Of a stretch of DNA of 64,000 nt, positions 38,370-51,300 are shown piece after piece. The stretch is from Phorcus lineatus (Eukaryota > Mollusca > Gastropoda > Trochida > Trochidae). The notes below the pieces were generated by a model that saw nothing but the letters and a program-made list of their open reading frames with translations, was not told the origin of the DNA and ran no database searches. Location of the stretch: NCBI GenBank assembly GCA_921293015.1, contig OV121088.1:22481645-22545644 (forward strand), in the 5' to 3' direction. The first letter of the stretch is position 1. Each line of letters starts with the position of its first letter. A program made the translations under genes and the position numbers.

Positions 38370-39265
38370 CGAAATATGGGGATCTGTTCAGCCTCAACCC
38401 GGGCGGCACACGCCGGCACTAGGTGCTGCGTGTTTTTATTGTTGACGAGGACGCACACACGAACCCGTACCCAACTCAGACAGTCCGACTGAGCCTTGGC
38501 TCCGCCCTCTTTTAAACCAGCTTTCTATTGGCTGACCTCCTCGAAAAGCTTTGCGACAGTCATTGCTGGCCCATTGAGAGAGTTTAACTCAGTGTGCATG
38601 TGCAGACACTGTACAAATGAAGGGAGAGCTGTGCAGCATGTGCACTCACGGCCAGACCTAGGACTTACAGTTCAAACCGTAGACAAGTGTGGTCACTCTC
38701 TTATTGTTGACTCACACTGTTTGTCCTCCTATCTCCCAACTGGTGACTTGCCTGGGTAGACAGACAGCCGTGGACAGTGATTCACGAGGGATACACACTT
38801 TGCCCTCTGGCCGAGAGACAAAAGACTGGCTGAGAAGAGTTGGGGGAGGACCTCTGGTAGCTGATTGGAGACTTGTTTCATCAACAGTTCCGCTCCACTG
38901 ACTGGATGCTGTAATCCACGTGCCTGCCTACCTTGTCAGTCAGTCACTCACATGGACTAGCTGAGAGCTACACTCACGGTTACAACTCTGTGCTGGATTC
39001 ACACCTAAGATACAACTCTGTGCTGGACTCACACCCCTCAGTTACACCTCAAATCACAGACCTCAGTCAGACTCCTATTGGACTCTTACTCTCCGCAGAG
39101 TTATACTGAACTCAAATCACAGACAAGTTGCAGCTCTGTGGTCAGTCCACAGGTGTGAAGGACAGCTCTGTGCCCAATTCACACCCCTGAGTTACAGCTC
39201 TGTGCTGGACTCACACCACTGTCAGACACAAGTTTCCCGATGTCTTGGTAACTGCAGTCTACAAG
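38370..39265 (+). promoter_or_regulatory. Promoter and 5' leader of the Dae4-like gene
   Basis: This stretch is clearly richer in G+C than its surroundings and ends at the signal-peptide ATG. It contains a GC-box-like GGCTCCGCCC (38498-38507), a TTTTAAA element just after it, and an inverted CCAAT box (ATTGG, 38527-38531). The downstream part holds degenerate repeats (see separate entry). No strict TATAAA is visible, so the transcription start is not fixed. Open frames at 38496-38759 and 38689-38901 resemble no family I recognise and would be upstream frames in the leader. Confidence 0.5.
38968..39232 (+). repeat. Degenerate tandem repeat in the 5' leader
   Basis: The motif CTCTGTGCTGGACTCACACC, with variants, recurs at about 38985, 39015, 39135, 39165 and 39195. 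It is interleaved with copies of CAAATCACAGAC and CCCCTCAGTTACA. Spacing is irregular (about 30 bp or multiples). It lies immediately upstream of the start codon, so it is likely transcribed as 5' UTR or lies in the core promoter. Confidence 0.65.
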
Positions 39266-39331
39266 ATGTTTGGATACATACTACCACTCCAGCTTCTCCT
39301 ACTTGGAGGGGTGCTTTCAAGCACTGAACCG
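39266..39331 (+). CDS. Coding exon 1: start codon and signal peptide
   Basis: The ATG at 39266 has A at -3 (ACAAGATGT). It encodes 22 residues beginning MFGYILPLQLLLLGGVLSS, a typical signal peptide: short N-region, Leu-rich core, small residues near the likely cleavage site around Ser18-Thr20. The exon ends in phase 0 at a donor CCG|GTAAGG. The frame stays open past the donor until 39442, but that downstream peptide resembles nothing and the donor fits the consensus well. Confidence 0.82.
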
Positions 39332-42300
39332 GTAAGGAATTTCAAATTTTATTTCAGGCCATTCATTCAGTGGGTCTGCTCAGCCGATGCAACAGAGGAA
39401 TTTAAGTTGACAAAGCCTATACTTAAGTACATCAGGATGTAGGTTATAATGTATAGCACATAGATCTTATCTAAACTTGACAACCTCTATGCACAATAGC
39501 CCAACACATTAAATTGTTTATTCACTGCTTGAAAACATATTTCATCTTAGATGATTTAAAAAAATGTTTTGATAACTTTTAAAATAAGTGTGGGATAAAT
39601 AAAATTTATTCTTGAATAAGAATCATGAATAAGACCTAAAACAAGCATTGAGATTTCTTTAAAAACATTTTTGTATAAGGTTTGAAACTAAAACTCTTAT
39701 CAAAATGGATCTTAACTTCATCTTATTAGAATATTTACCAGAAAGGTTCAATTTATAGTCTTTTGTGTACAAATTTAAGAAATCACTTTGATTTCACAAT
39801 GTATTCTCTCTAAAAGTTTTAAATTTCATGTTTTTCTCCTCTTCTCACATTTTATCACCAAGATGAATGAAAAGGCAACTCGACCTATTTCAAGTTTGTC
39901 TACCTGTACCTACCTTTAACGAGCTATCTGCGACAGGTGAACTCACCTGGGGTTATCAATAACGATAATAGGTGGCAGATAAGTAGGGGACAGTGAATCT
40001 ACTTACATACATATAGCCTAAGGTCAGTCAGTGTCCAGGGGCTGGACACTTGGACGTGCAAATTCTAAATTACGTGTCTGAATCCACACAACAGAGCACT
40101 GAATGGAGATCAAAGATCATGCTAGGTAGGAAATAATCAATGATGAATTAGGAATAATTCTCATCTTGTTGAAAAGTAAATCTTCTTCTTATTCCTAAAT
40201 TGTAAGTCATGGATAAGTAAATGACAATAACTCTCAACACAAAGCTATTTCTTTTATAAATTGAAATTTGAAATAATTTGACTATCAATTGAAATAAAAT
40301 CTTTAAAAATTCAAAGAAAATGGAAAAACAATTAAAACAACTTTTGCTCATGAATCAGAATTATTTCTTCAAATCGAACAATGAAATTGTAATTTCAATC
40401 AAATCGTTCTCAAACTCGTTAAAGTTCCTCCCCTAAAGCAGTGGTTCAAAAAATATTGACAATCAATCAAACTCAAAGTATTGAAGCACCTGCATCAATA
40501 ATTAACAAGTCTTTGTTGAAACAGAAAATTAATTAAAGATTATGCAGAACAATAATTAAAATTCAGTAATTTCATGACTGGTAACAATTAGAATTCCAGC
40601 CTAGATTCCCAGACAAAGAGATCAATACACTCAAGCTGCCGCCTCAAGAACTGTTCTCACGACTTCCCTTAGTACACAGAGTACACTTACTAGTCCACCT
40701 TAAATTTCCACACTTTACAGCAATCAATTTACATTAGAGGATAAAAGCTTCACCTCAGTGACTTTCATGTTTGTCTTTTAAATAGCAGGTCTGTTAAGAG
40801 GAAACCTTTTTTTGGTTAGTCCATCATTGAAATTTCATATTCATGGTTACATCTTTGTCATGTCAGAGTACACCATTGACTATGAGTACACCATTCTATT
40901 TTAATCTTTTATTCTTTATTTAACTCTACATGTTTTTCTATGTGAGAAAACTTTGTATTATTTTTCATTAACACTCGAGTAAAATATCTACCTGTGTTGA
41001 CAAATTACTTACTCTTAGCTTGGTATCCATTAGCACACTTTTGATTTTCAAAGTACACATCAGCTTTTAAATACACCTTAAGCTTTGAAACCTTTAGTTG
41101 ACCGCTTTGCTACTAGTCATATTAATAACTCATATATCCTTGATCCTTGCACTTGAGAAGTTATTATGATAATTTATGCAAATGTGATATTGACTCACTC
41201 AACAAAGAACTTGGTTGCCAAAGTGATTTGAGGTTTTGAGATAATACAACAATGGATTTAGAGAACACTTTATCAAGACGTCAAATTTGCTGTGTTATGT
41301 TAATCTTTTACTCGTTTCTTGTCAACTGTTGAGTTTATTCATGAAATGACATGAATCACATCTCAATTTTTTTTTTATCAATTTTCAATAAATCTTCAAT
41401 ATTCTTGAAGAGTGCCTTTTTGCTTTCCTATTTAAAGTAGTTATGATTTTAAACTAAAAAAACTTTCTTGTCATCAAAGATAATATATTACAATAAGATT
41501 TAACATGTTAAATCAATTCAAGCCTAAAATTGCTTTACCAGTCTCTGTCATTATAAGTCACCATTCAATTATGAAAAAATTAATACTGATCATACTTTCC
41601 AACACTCTCAACAAAAAGCAGACCTTTTGTTAAGTTTTAAAAAAGACATCAATTCAGGCCATAAGCACAAAGGGTTAAGACACCCTTGGATTTTGACATA
41701 AAGGAACATAAGAAAACTTGGGAATTACAGAATTATAAATCAGAAATTGTTTGTACATGATAAATGGTTATGTGACAAAAAGATTCCCTCCTTGCTTTAT
41801 GTTCAAAGCATAGACTTATTTGTCAAGATCGAGAGGACAAACTTAGACAAAGGTGCCAGTTAGAGATGACCAGAATCGTGTGATTATTCCACCAATCACT
41901 GTCCACCTCCAAATGCCAGCTTCAGAAAGAGGCTGGGGTAACTGATATCCATTGGCTACCTGACACACTTATCTTGCTTAAAGCTGCTTGCTCTGAAAAT
42001 ACGGACAGTATCAAATAAGTCATGTCATCTTACGGGAAGTAATGTGGTAGTTTAAAAAACCCGAACTGAATCCCCTCACACCTGAGGCAGAGCCCACAAA
42101 GAGGCTGAAAACCCATTGGGCAAGACCAGAAGGATTTCCAAAGCCTTTCCAATTACAAGCAGACGTCCCTTTTACTGTATTTACCTAACTACCAAAGTAG
42201 TTCATGAGGGCGATATGCGCTGTTTGGAAAGCCGTTTTCTGTATAACACTCTCCAGATAGCCAACATATTTGGTCCATTCTTATCGGGGTATATTCAGCT

Positions 42301-45300
42301 TAAGCAGAGAGTGAAAGGACCCTTTCCTGCTTGTTCAAATAAGAACAGTGTGCTTGTCGGAGAGGTGGCCACCTTTGGTTTATATAATATACAAGCCGGT
42401 TTGTGTCTATACGATCGTATTGGAGCTGGCTCGTGCTCACGGTGTAACCAAGCGTGGCACAAGTCTGTCTGTCGACCCTCCCGCTTTCACTCTGTGCATT
42501 CATTGTGCAATCTTCACAAAGCTGTATGGCAGCTAATAGTTTACCCAAAGTAACCCCTTTTGTGGGTATCCGTGCAGTACCCAAACCTTTGGTTGCGAAG
42601 GAAACTGGCCTATAAATCAAGAGAACGTATTTGTTCAATGTTGTGTGCCTTGTCCCTATTGGGCCTGTTTATTCACTGGTCCTCGAACCCTTTTTCATCT
42701 AGAAGGGTTTTGGCCCCTGTTGTACCCGGGTAACATCACCCCATATTTAAACTATTTAGGTCAAACTTACTTTAAGATAATGCAACAATAAAATCCTTAT
42801 CAATGTAATCTCCTTGTACATAAATACCTAAGAGAGAACAGTTTATTTGACAGATAGATTTAGTAATATATTAACTTTATTTTATATCTATTGACTTTAA
42901 TTTCAACCAACTTGGAATTCAAAAGTTTGTATTACATTGGAGGTTAATGATCATAATCTCTTTTTAAAATATAACCAATAACTTAGTATCAAGTGAATAT
43001 TTCAAATATGGAATTTATCAATTATCGAACAATAAGTCAATTAAGATTACATGACAAAACACACAAGCACTATGACAAATATTCCAGTATTTCACAAAGA
43101 CCTCATGCCTGGACAAACAATCAGGAGCAATTTCATCAAATTAAATACAAGGATATACAATGACTCATAAATAGGGACACAGGCAAGTAATTACAGATCA
43201 CAGAGTGTAAATTGCAATTCCTTTCTCCCGCTAAGCTCTGTTGTTATTTGAGTCATATTAGAGCATTGTTTGCTAATTGCTCAGTAATGTTTATTGTGGG
43301 CTAGTTTACACCTAGGATCGTCCTGGGATTACTTCTTAAATGTAGGTAGGGAAACACTACTTCAGCCGGAAATTACTTTTCCCCATTTTAGATAACTTGT
43401 CTTTCCGGAGAGACAGACTATATCAACTGGCACACCCACAAAAGATTTACTGACCGTGATCAAAGAGAAACTATTACTTGTTCAGTTCAAGCCTTTCATT
43501 TGTAATTTACCTGGTATACCTGAGAACAAAGGCTCGTTAGTAAAGGTGTGTTGCCAAATATCACCTGAGAAGGGACGATATTTGATAGGGTTTTGAGAAA
43601 GAAATTTATGCATCAACATGAATGAAGTTATCAAAACAAAACAAAAATGTTCAACTTATTAAATTGCATGGTTTGCTAAAAAATACTTTTCAAGATTTTT
43701 CTCCCAAAATATTCAGATTTACCATCTCAACCGGAAATTTAAAAGTTAAGATTGAAATTTGAAATAGAGGTTCTTATAATTTTGAATAGTCTCCCACCTG
43801 TGCCAATTGGATTCCAATTTACTTAGCATGTAAGGGGGGAAACTGAAATGGGCCACCCATGTTATACCTAGAATTTTCAAAGGGCATCTGACAAAATGTT
43901 CCAAAAGAAATCGGCCCAAATTTAATCAAATCCTCCTTTCACCCTTCAGTGCATCTAACAATATGCAGCTATTTGTTGGCCAGCTTGCATCATTTCACAC
44001 ACTAACTCTCAAAGCTATGGCTTGTCATAAACATTATGCAATAAGGCTATTTTCGGTTTCTAAGGGAACAATTTTGTCATGGCAATTCCCCATAAAACTT
44101 TATGGCACATCCGGCTTGGACAATGGAATACACAGGACCTGCGTGAACCTCTTGAGTCCATGCAGTGATGTCCTCTGTCCTGTGGCTGGTCATTCTCCTT
44201 AGTCCTCAGGGGATGACAGACAATGTACATTGATGAGTAGAGAAGAGACATACCCTATACATCACACTTTCCAACCGTATAGATTCATTTTCTCCCTTAC
44301 TCAAATGAGTAAAAGCTCCTTTTTTTTCATCATTTAGGTTGAAGTTTGTGGAGTGCCTTTTTGCACAGGAAACACTAATGAACAAATTCATAATCAGGGA
44401 TGGGGCTTTATATCCGTAACAAAATGTTCCTCAAATTTCTTGTTCATTTTGATCTTTAGCACATTTATGCATTACTGGAATCAGAATTGGAATAATTAGA
44501 CAAGAGAAATATTTTATGTCATACTGGTTTGGGTACATAGGTCTAACATTCTCTTTAGTCACAACTAGGTAACTTTAGCAGATGGAATTCACAACAGCCT
44601 CCTAAGTTTGATTGATAAGTATTTCGATCCTGACTTTACTCATAATTTCATTCATACAGCCATTTCAGAAGAGATAATCTCTTCTTCTTTTCCCCCCAAT
44701 TTGGATGTAACTTTGCCCTTTCCTGCCCCGTTTGACCGTGACCCGCCCACCTCTATTGAAGACATGACCCCGTGGGAGCATCCCTGTCAACACAATCTGA
44801 CCCCTGGCCTCTTAGGACCGTCAATAGGGCCACAGTCACCTCATTTTCTCCCCTGAACATCTTTAGAATGACATCTGACCCAGTGCCATTCAACTCCTCT
44901 ACATACAAAACAATCTCTATTCAGCTCGGGACTCGAGGTCTGTTCAGGATTTCTCGAAGTTCAAAACAAGGCCCAATGAGGCATACAGCACAATGGCCAC
45001 GATCCTTCTAATCATGAGATGTAACAAAGCGAGGGACAGTTACTCCTGAGATCTTTATCTCACAGCCGCCCATCTGCCGGACACTTCCTCCCCGATCTTT
45101 TAATCCAATCGTGAGAGTAAACCGAGTTCCTATCAGTGATCAGAATCCTCTGTAATCTCTGCCTATTAATTTTACATCAGTCGTGAGACCTCTCTAGTCC
45201 TCACATTCACATCCATATCCCATAATGCATCCCTTCCTCATAAGGATTTTGTCATTGCAAGAGACAGAATTTTAAAGTAATCCTATACATTAGTCATTCC

Positions 45301-48300
45301 TTTCAAGAATTGTTTCTAGTTCTTTACTTTTCATCTTAATCACATGTAAATTTTTATTGAAAATTTGAACAAGCGATTGATAAAATAAACAAATTGACAA
45401 ATAATCCCAAACACTTGTCATTCGTTCATTGTCATTGCAATCCCAGATAATCAAAGAATTAGTATGTTTATCCTCGAAACATTTCTTCACATTCCTCCAA
45501 TAGGACTAACATGTCACGCCCAAAAGCACTTTTGAAACAATGCTTTACAAAATGGCTGTCGGAAAATGTCCATCTGTGAAAACGAACACGTTCTAATCAG
45601 GCTTTTAATAAGATTGTCAAATATTTACACTTGTTGGCGAAGCAAGAATTAGTCCATGTCAAGTCTGAAACAGCTTCGCAGCAAACAGTCATGTCAGGTC
45701 GCAACAATGTCAGACGCATCACAGCAAACATCGAACACAACGGCATGCCGTAGTTAAATAAACAAATTTGTAGCAGTGAGACATTCATTTTTATTGACTC
45801 AAACATCTTTTCTCAAATCTATCTATAAACACTGTAACTTTGAGAGATCTATTCTGTTAAAGTAAGTATTAAATCTTACAGATTTTTATATGAATAATAT
45901 CATTCTTAACATTTATTTCAATCAATATTTTTGCATTTATATATGTCAAATGTCATTTAATATCTAAATAGATTTAACCCTAGTGTTGCTGAATAACATT
46001 CTGACCAACTTATCCCGTGGATGAATTTTAATCTGTCCGCTCGCTGTCGTTATTCCTTGATAGTTATGTTATGGTGACAATTAACCTAAAAGACTAATGC
46101 ACCCATCAAAAGTGACAAATAATATTATCCATAAAGAGTGGACAACCCCAAAAATGTCAAGCGTCCACAAGGAATAAAGAACAAAAATACAGCTTTTGAC
46201 AATGACCAATAATATTTAGTTTACCGAGTCTGCAAATCTGTTATCAACCAAGGTGACCGTTCAATTTTCCAAACAATGGAAAAACAAACATTGCAGGGAA
46301 ATCTGGGGCGCTACCACTGTCTTGATTAGAGGTTTCACACAACCTCACCCTCCCCACCATAACCCAGATAATCTGATCCATGATGTTGGGGTCACCTCAA
46401 CGAAAATATGGGTCAATCTTTGTTTTTTATCATCTCTATAGAGCATATTTTCCTATCAAAACATTTATGATTCAGGGTCCCGTTGCACAGAACACCAAGT
46501 TAAATCACTAAGGTAGCCTTAGTGCATTGTTAATTGATTGGACTAAGGTTAATCTTAGTGTTGATTGTGACCCCCAGGCAAATATAACACAAATTCTGAC
46601 ATTATATTTATCGTCATAAGATTGTTTTCTTCTATCGGAATTTTTTTTTTCCATAAATAAAGGTCAATGTTTTGTCACTGAATAACAAAGAAATTTATTC
46701 AACTAGAACAATTCTAAATCACAATATTATATAAATGGTTTTTTTATTTTCGTTATTTGTTATATGTCAAATTCAAAAGATCATGCATTTCACTGCAAAA
46801 TATGCAAAATTGAATTCTACTACAATTTTTTTTATTCATAAAAAAGTATTCAGATTTCTGATCAATAAAAGAGTTTTGATTGGTAGGTGTATAGATAACC
46901 TTGGGCAGGATAATAAACCTATCGTAAAGATGATAGATTTGTAGTCCATTCATTATCTACTTAGTGAGTCATAAAATCCTGTCTTAATCAATCAATGCCA
47001 ATACATAAAAACATATAGCAACTCATCTCATGATGTCGACATCATTGCTTTTCATTTTATAGTCACCCTAAGCAAAAACTTTGTTTATTATTATTTCATG
47101 AGGAAATTTTACAATTATGCAAGCAATTACTAAAATGATTAAACAAATTTTTAATGATGAAAGCAGAACAAATATTAAAAGTTATCACTCGTTTTGATTT
47201 TAAAAGGAACACTAAAAATTGGAGCTTTGATACTTTGACTAATTTACTAATGATTTGGGCTTAATCTAAATTCCTAATATTGAATTCAAATGACTTCAAA
47301 ATGCTTCAATGTCTAAGATGCACCAGTAAGGACTGTATGAAAAATGTGAGCATAATTGTGACTAGTCAGCAAACAATCTTTTGAGCAATAAAATGTGTCA
47401 CAGTCAAACGCACAAAATCTATTCAACGAGTCAGACTTATATAAGTAACATTTTTTGCATTCTTTATGCAAGTCACAAAATAAGCAGAAATTTGCATACA
47501 AACATAGGTCAACAATACATTGGCGCTACAAACGATCGCTTAACTACATCCGTCTATACACAATCACCCATCATGCATTGTTCTCTGCAATCAACAACGT
47601 CAGTGTCATGACCTGTTGTTATTTACATAAAGACAGCCGCTCTTTGTTGTGTACACTTCAAATACAACTTACACAGCTAGATGCATCATCCGCTTAAAAA
47701 CACAACTGGCAAACTTTAAAATCTCTGCATTTGACATCAAAGTGGCGCTAGGCCTTTACAAATAATGAATGTTTTCTGACGTGTTTTATAAACATCTCCA
47801 ATGCATTCTTTGTTTACCGTATTGTCTGTGCCTAACTTCAAATTCTGATACAAGTTTTTTAATTAAAACTTGAATTGTATACCAATAAAAATTCAAAGAC
47901 ATTCCTGTATACATTAGTGTTAAAATTGATATTAAAATAGGCACATATGTGTAAAATATTGTCACTGATACAATCAAAATGAGAGTGATTTGCTTGTTGC
48001 GACTCCCATTGTGGTGTGACTATCTACGGTATGACATAATACCTTCACATTGACCTGCAAAACTCATGCAAATCATTTTATGCTACAAATTATCCTGAGA
48101 CGTTTGAAAAAGCTTTGACCCACATTTCAACAGACATTTCACTTGAATTTAATTTAAGTGCACAAGAAATGTTGCATCATATAAATGCTCAAAAGAAAGA
48201 AAACAAATTTTTACGGAGAGTTAGGATTGTTTAAAAATACAGTCCCCATAACAAGGCATTTTGAATACCATTTAAAAACCATTTCGATTATAAAACAACA

Positions 48301-51300
48301 AGCAACAAAAACATGATTACAAATGGCAAACCAAACTTGCCGTGGTTAAATTATTCTAAATTTGTATTGAAATATTGTCAAGACAATTTATTACGATTAA
48401 TTTGGATTATAAACAACAAGTGAAGCAAAAAGTGGCACCTGAGTGTTTCATACACGTATTGATTCATGAAATAAAGTAAACAAATCGAGCAAAGAAACGT
48501 CACGTGGTTTGGAAACAGCTGGCCCTGACTTTACTACCTTCATTTACGAAGAGCATCTATGCAGACACCACAAAAGAAGGAGCGAAACATAAAAGATTGC
48601 AGTCGAATATGGGGCAATAAATCTTTTGGCCCGTCTAAATGTTATACCAAGTTTATTATCTGCTATTATGTGGCGTGTCACTAAGTACAATTTGCTTTGA
48701 AGACAAATATACAGAGCTGGATTTGATAGATAACCTCATCTATGACCTTCTATTGCAACCTTGCATACCAGTCTTGTCACACTTATTCAACAAAAGTAAC
48801 AAACAAAATAAACTTGATCATCAAAATCCTTTAGTACTTAATACAACATTTGACTAATCTTTGTAAAAAAAAAACAACCAATCATTTTATCGATAGTGAA
48901 TAATGGCATTACATATTTTCAACAAAAAATAAGGACCACGCCAATTTTCAGTATTTCGATATTCTATGGATTAAACAATGCCCTGGCCCCTATATGATGC
49001 TTAAATATTGAATAGTGGGATGGTCCTTAACTTTTGTTGTTGAGTATATATTTATTTTGCTTTAAGGTATAATTTTGAAGCTGTTTGTTACTGGTTTATA
49101 CCTTGTGGTTCATGACATGGTGTAAACAATATTATTCCCTAACTAAAGATATTCATGTATCAATCTTTCTCTTCCCTAATTCTCTATTTTTTTGGGGGTC
49201 ACTCTTTCATGGTGATTTTCTAATTACCTGATCTATTTCAAGATTAAATTAATAAATAATTCAACAAATCTATAACCCAGACAGGTATTCAATAAATTGA
49301 TTCTAATCATATTACATTCATTACAAACTTTCACATCTTATCAAAAGGTCAAAATGAAACAGGTCAGGGTTTCCCAGCTAGATATCCTGTTAAAACAATT
49401 CTCTTGTCACCAAATATCAATCTTGTCAGCTATATGCATCAAATCAAATAAAAGCCAATCCTAACTTAAAGCTCAAGTTAATCCTAGTTACATGGAAATC
49501 TAATTACGATTCCATAAACGCCCTCACAGTGGGGTGTCAAATAGATGTGTTTCCAATAGAAAATAAAATCAACAAGGATTAAAGATCACAATGAACCAAT
49601 CAAGAAATAATAAAAGCATATATCATAAACATTTCTTAACCATGACCTGTCACATCATTCCTTTTTGTTGAAACAAAAAACACACAAAACATGTCTGCAA
49701 TTGTGTAAGGAATTTCATCCCTGTAAGCCTCAACATAGAATGTTTTCACATATCAAAATGATCCCCGTGAATTTGATTGATACAGAGGCTTTCTTTCTTT
49801 CGAGTCAAAGGTCAATGAATAGATTGAAAAGAGACTACATGACATTTGCTGGGAACAAGAGGCATAAAAGAGGGCCAATAGCCAACGGCTAGTCTGGGAA
49901 AGTTTTATTGACAGGGGTCAGACTGTCTAGCGATAACTTTTTCTCGTTAATAAAACCTCTTCTTGTTTTTTTACAACTAACGGCCTGAAGTGCATCAGAT
50001 ATAAGCCCCAGAGGACAGCATCTGTCACCTTGGGTCCACAATGGATGCATTTCAATCAAAACATTACATTCATTATCCTCCTCACAGGTGAAATGAATGA
50101 AAATTGAGATGGTTGATCAGCTGAGAGAATCAACAAGCGACATCAAAAGTTATGTGTACATGACAAACAAACTTTAAGAAAAGCATTTGAGCAAACAAAA
50201 CATGTCTTGATTGCCTTCCTTTATGAGTATATTTACAACGAAAACATTTTCATCAAATATCTCTCTGCTTGAACCCTGCTGAGAATTAGACAGGTTCTAC
50301 TGAACTTGAATCATTAAGACCTTATTTCTCATCAAACAAACATTCTGTATGAACAAAGTGATTGTGTTCAAAATATAATATCCGATTTTGCATTTCGTGT
50401 CCTCATACACATAAACATCAGGTGGAAATAAACCATACATCAAAAAAAAAATAAAAATGCACATTTTTGATGAGTTCATGAAATAAAATTCTCAAAAGCT
50501 GCATGGAACTATAAAACTTAAAACAAGACACGCATAATTTTGGTTTACATTTTGCACAAAAGTTAACCAAAGACTGAAGCACCATATTTCAACTTTCAAA
50601 GGGTGAAAGTGTAATGTGAACTGGCAAGTGACAGGGAAGCTAGCTTGAGGCAATATGATGTCACAAGCAACTTATGTCCGCCTTACAAAACTTGATGTTG
50701 AGGTCATTTGTCTCTGTAACGGATGGGCCACACAACCTGACTCTTGTGTGAGAAACTAAATATATTCATATATTCTGACCGATCGAATCTTTAAAGTCTC
50801 TGTGATCACAGACTGACGCTTGAAATTGACTTGAAATGTTTGTTGTCTTGTTTTTGATGATATATTCTTCTTATCCCAATTTTACGACCATTATGTTTTA
50901 TTCATGAAATAACTTCATGAGGAAGAAAGGCTCTCAATTCTACTAGTTTTGAGTCCATAAATATGTCTCTGTGAAAGACAGATCATAAATAAACTCACTA
51001 AATTTCTTCAAAATTAATTCTCAGTGGAAAACTTGAAAATAGAAGTCTCTCTAAAATTCTAACAATTAGAAAATGTTATATTTAATCATCTGAAATTCAC
51101 ATTACAAGTTGAATGACTTTCTTATCTAATGGCAGGAAGTCTTCATCAAGTGATGATATTTAAGTTGACAAATAATCTCTATAAATGAGTAGAGGCAATA
51201 AATGACACAAAGCACAGACTACTAAAAGTGAAATTGTCATCACTTAGTTAACCCCTATGCTGCCAAAACCACTAACTTGGTCCGACAAGTAGATTATGAA

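Noticed and set aside
38496..38901. Two overlapping frames upstream of the signal-peptide exon
   Set aside because: No similarity, and they lie in the GC-richer promoter/leader; likely upstream frames at most.
42116..42553. 145-codon plus-strand gene inside intron 1
   Set aside because: No recognisable motif, overlapping open frames on both strands, and no splice or promoter support; kept only as a less AT-rich island.
44608..44856. Pro-rich open frame as an extra exon of the Dae4-like gene
   Set aside because: Exons 1 and 2 join directly in phase 0; no good acceptor/donor pair with matching phase was seen around it.
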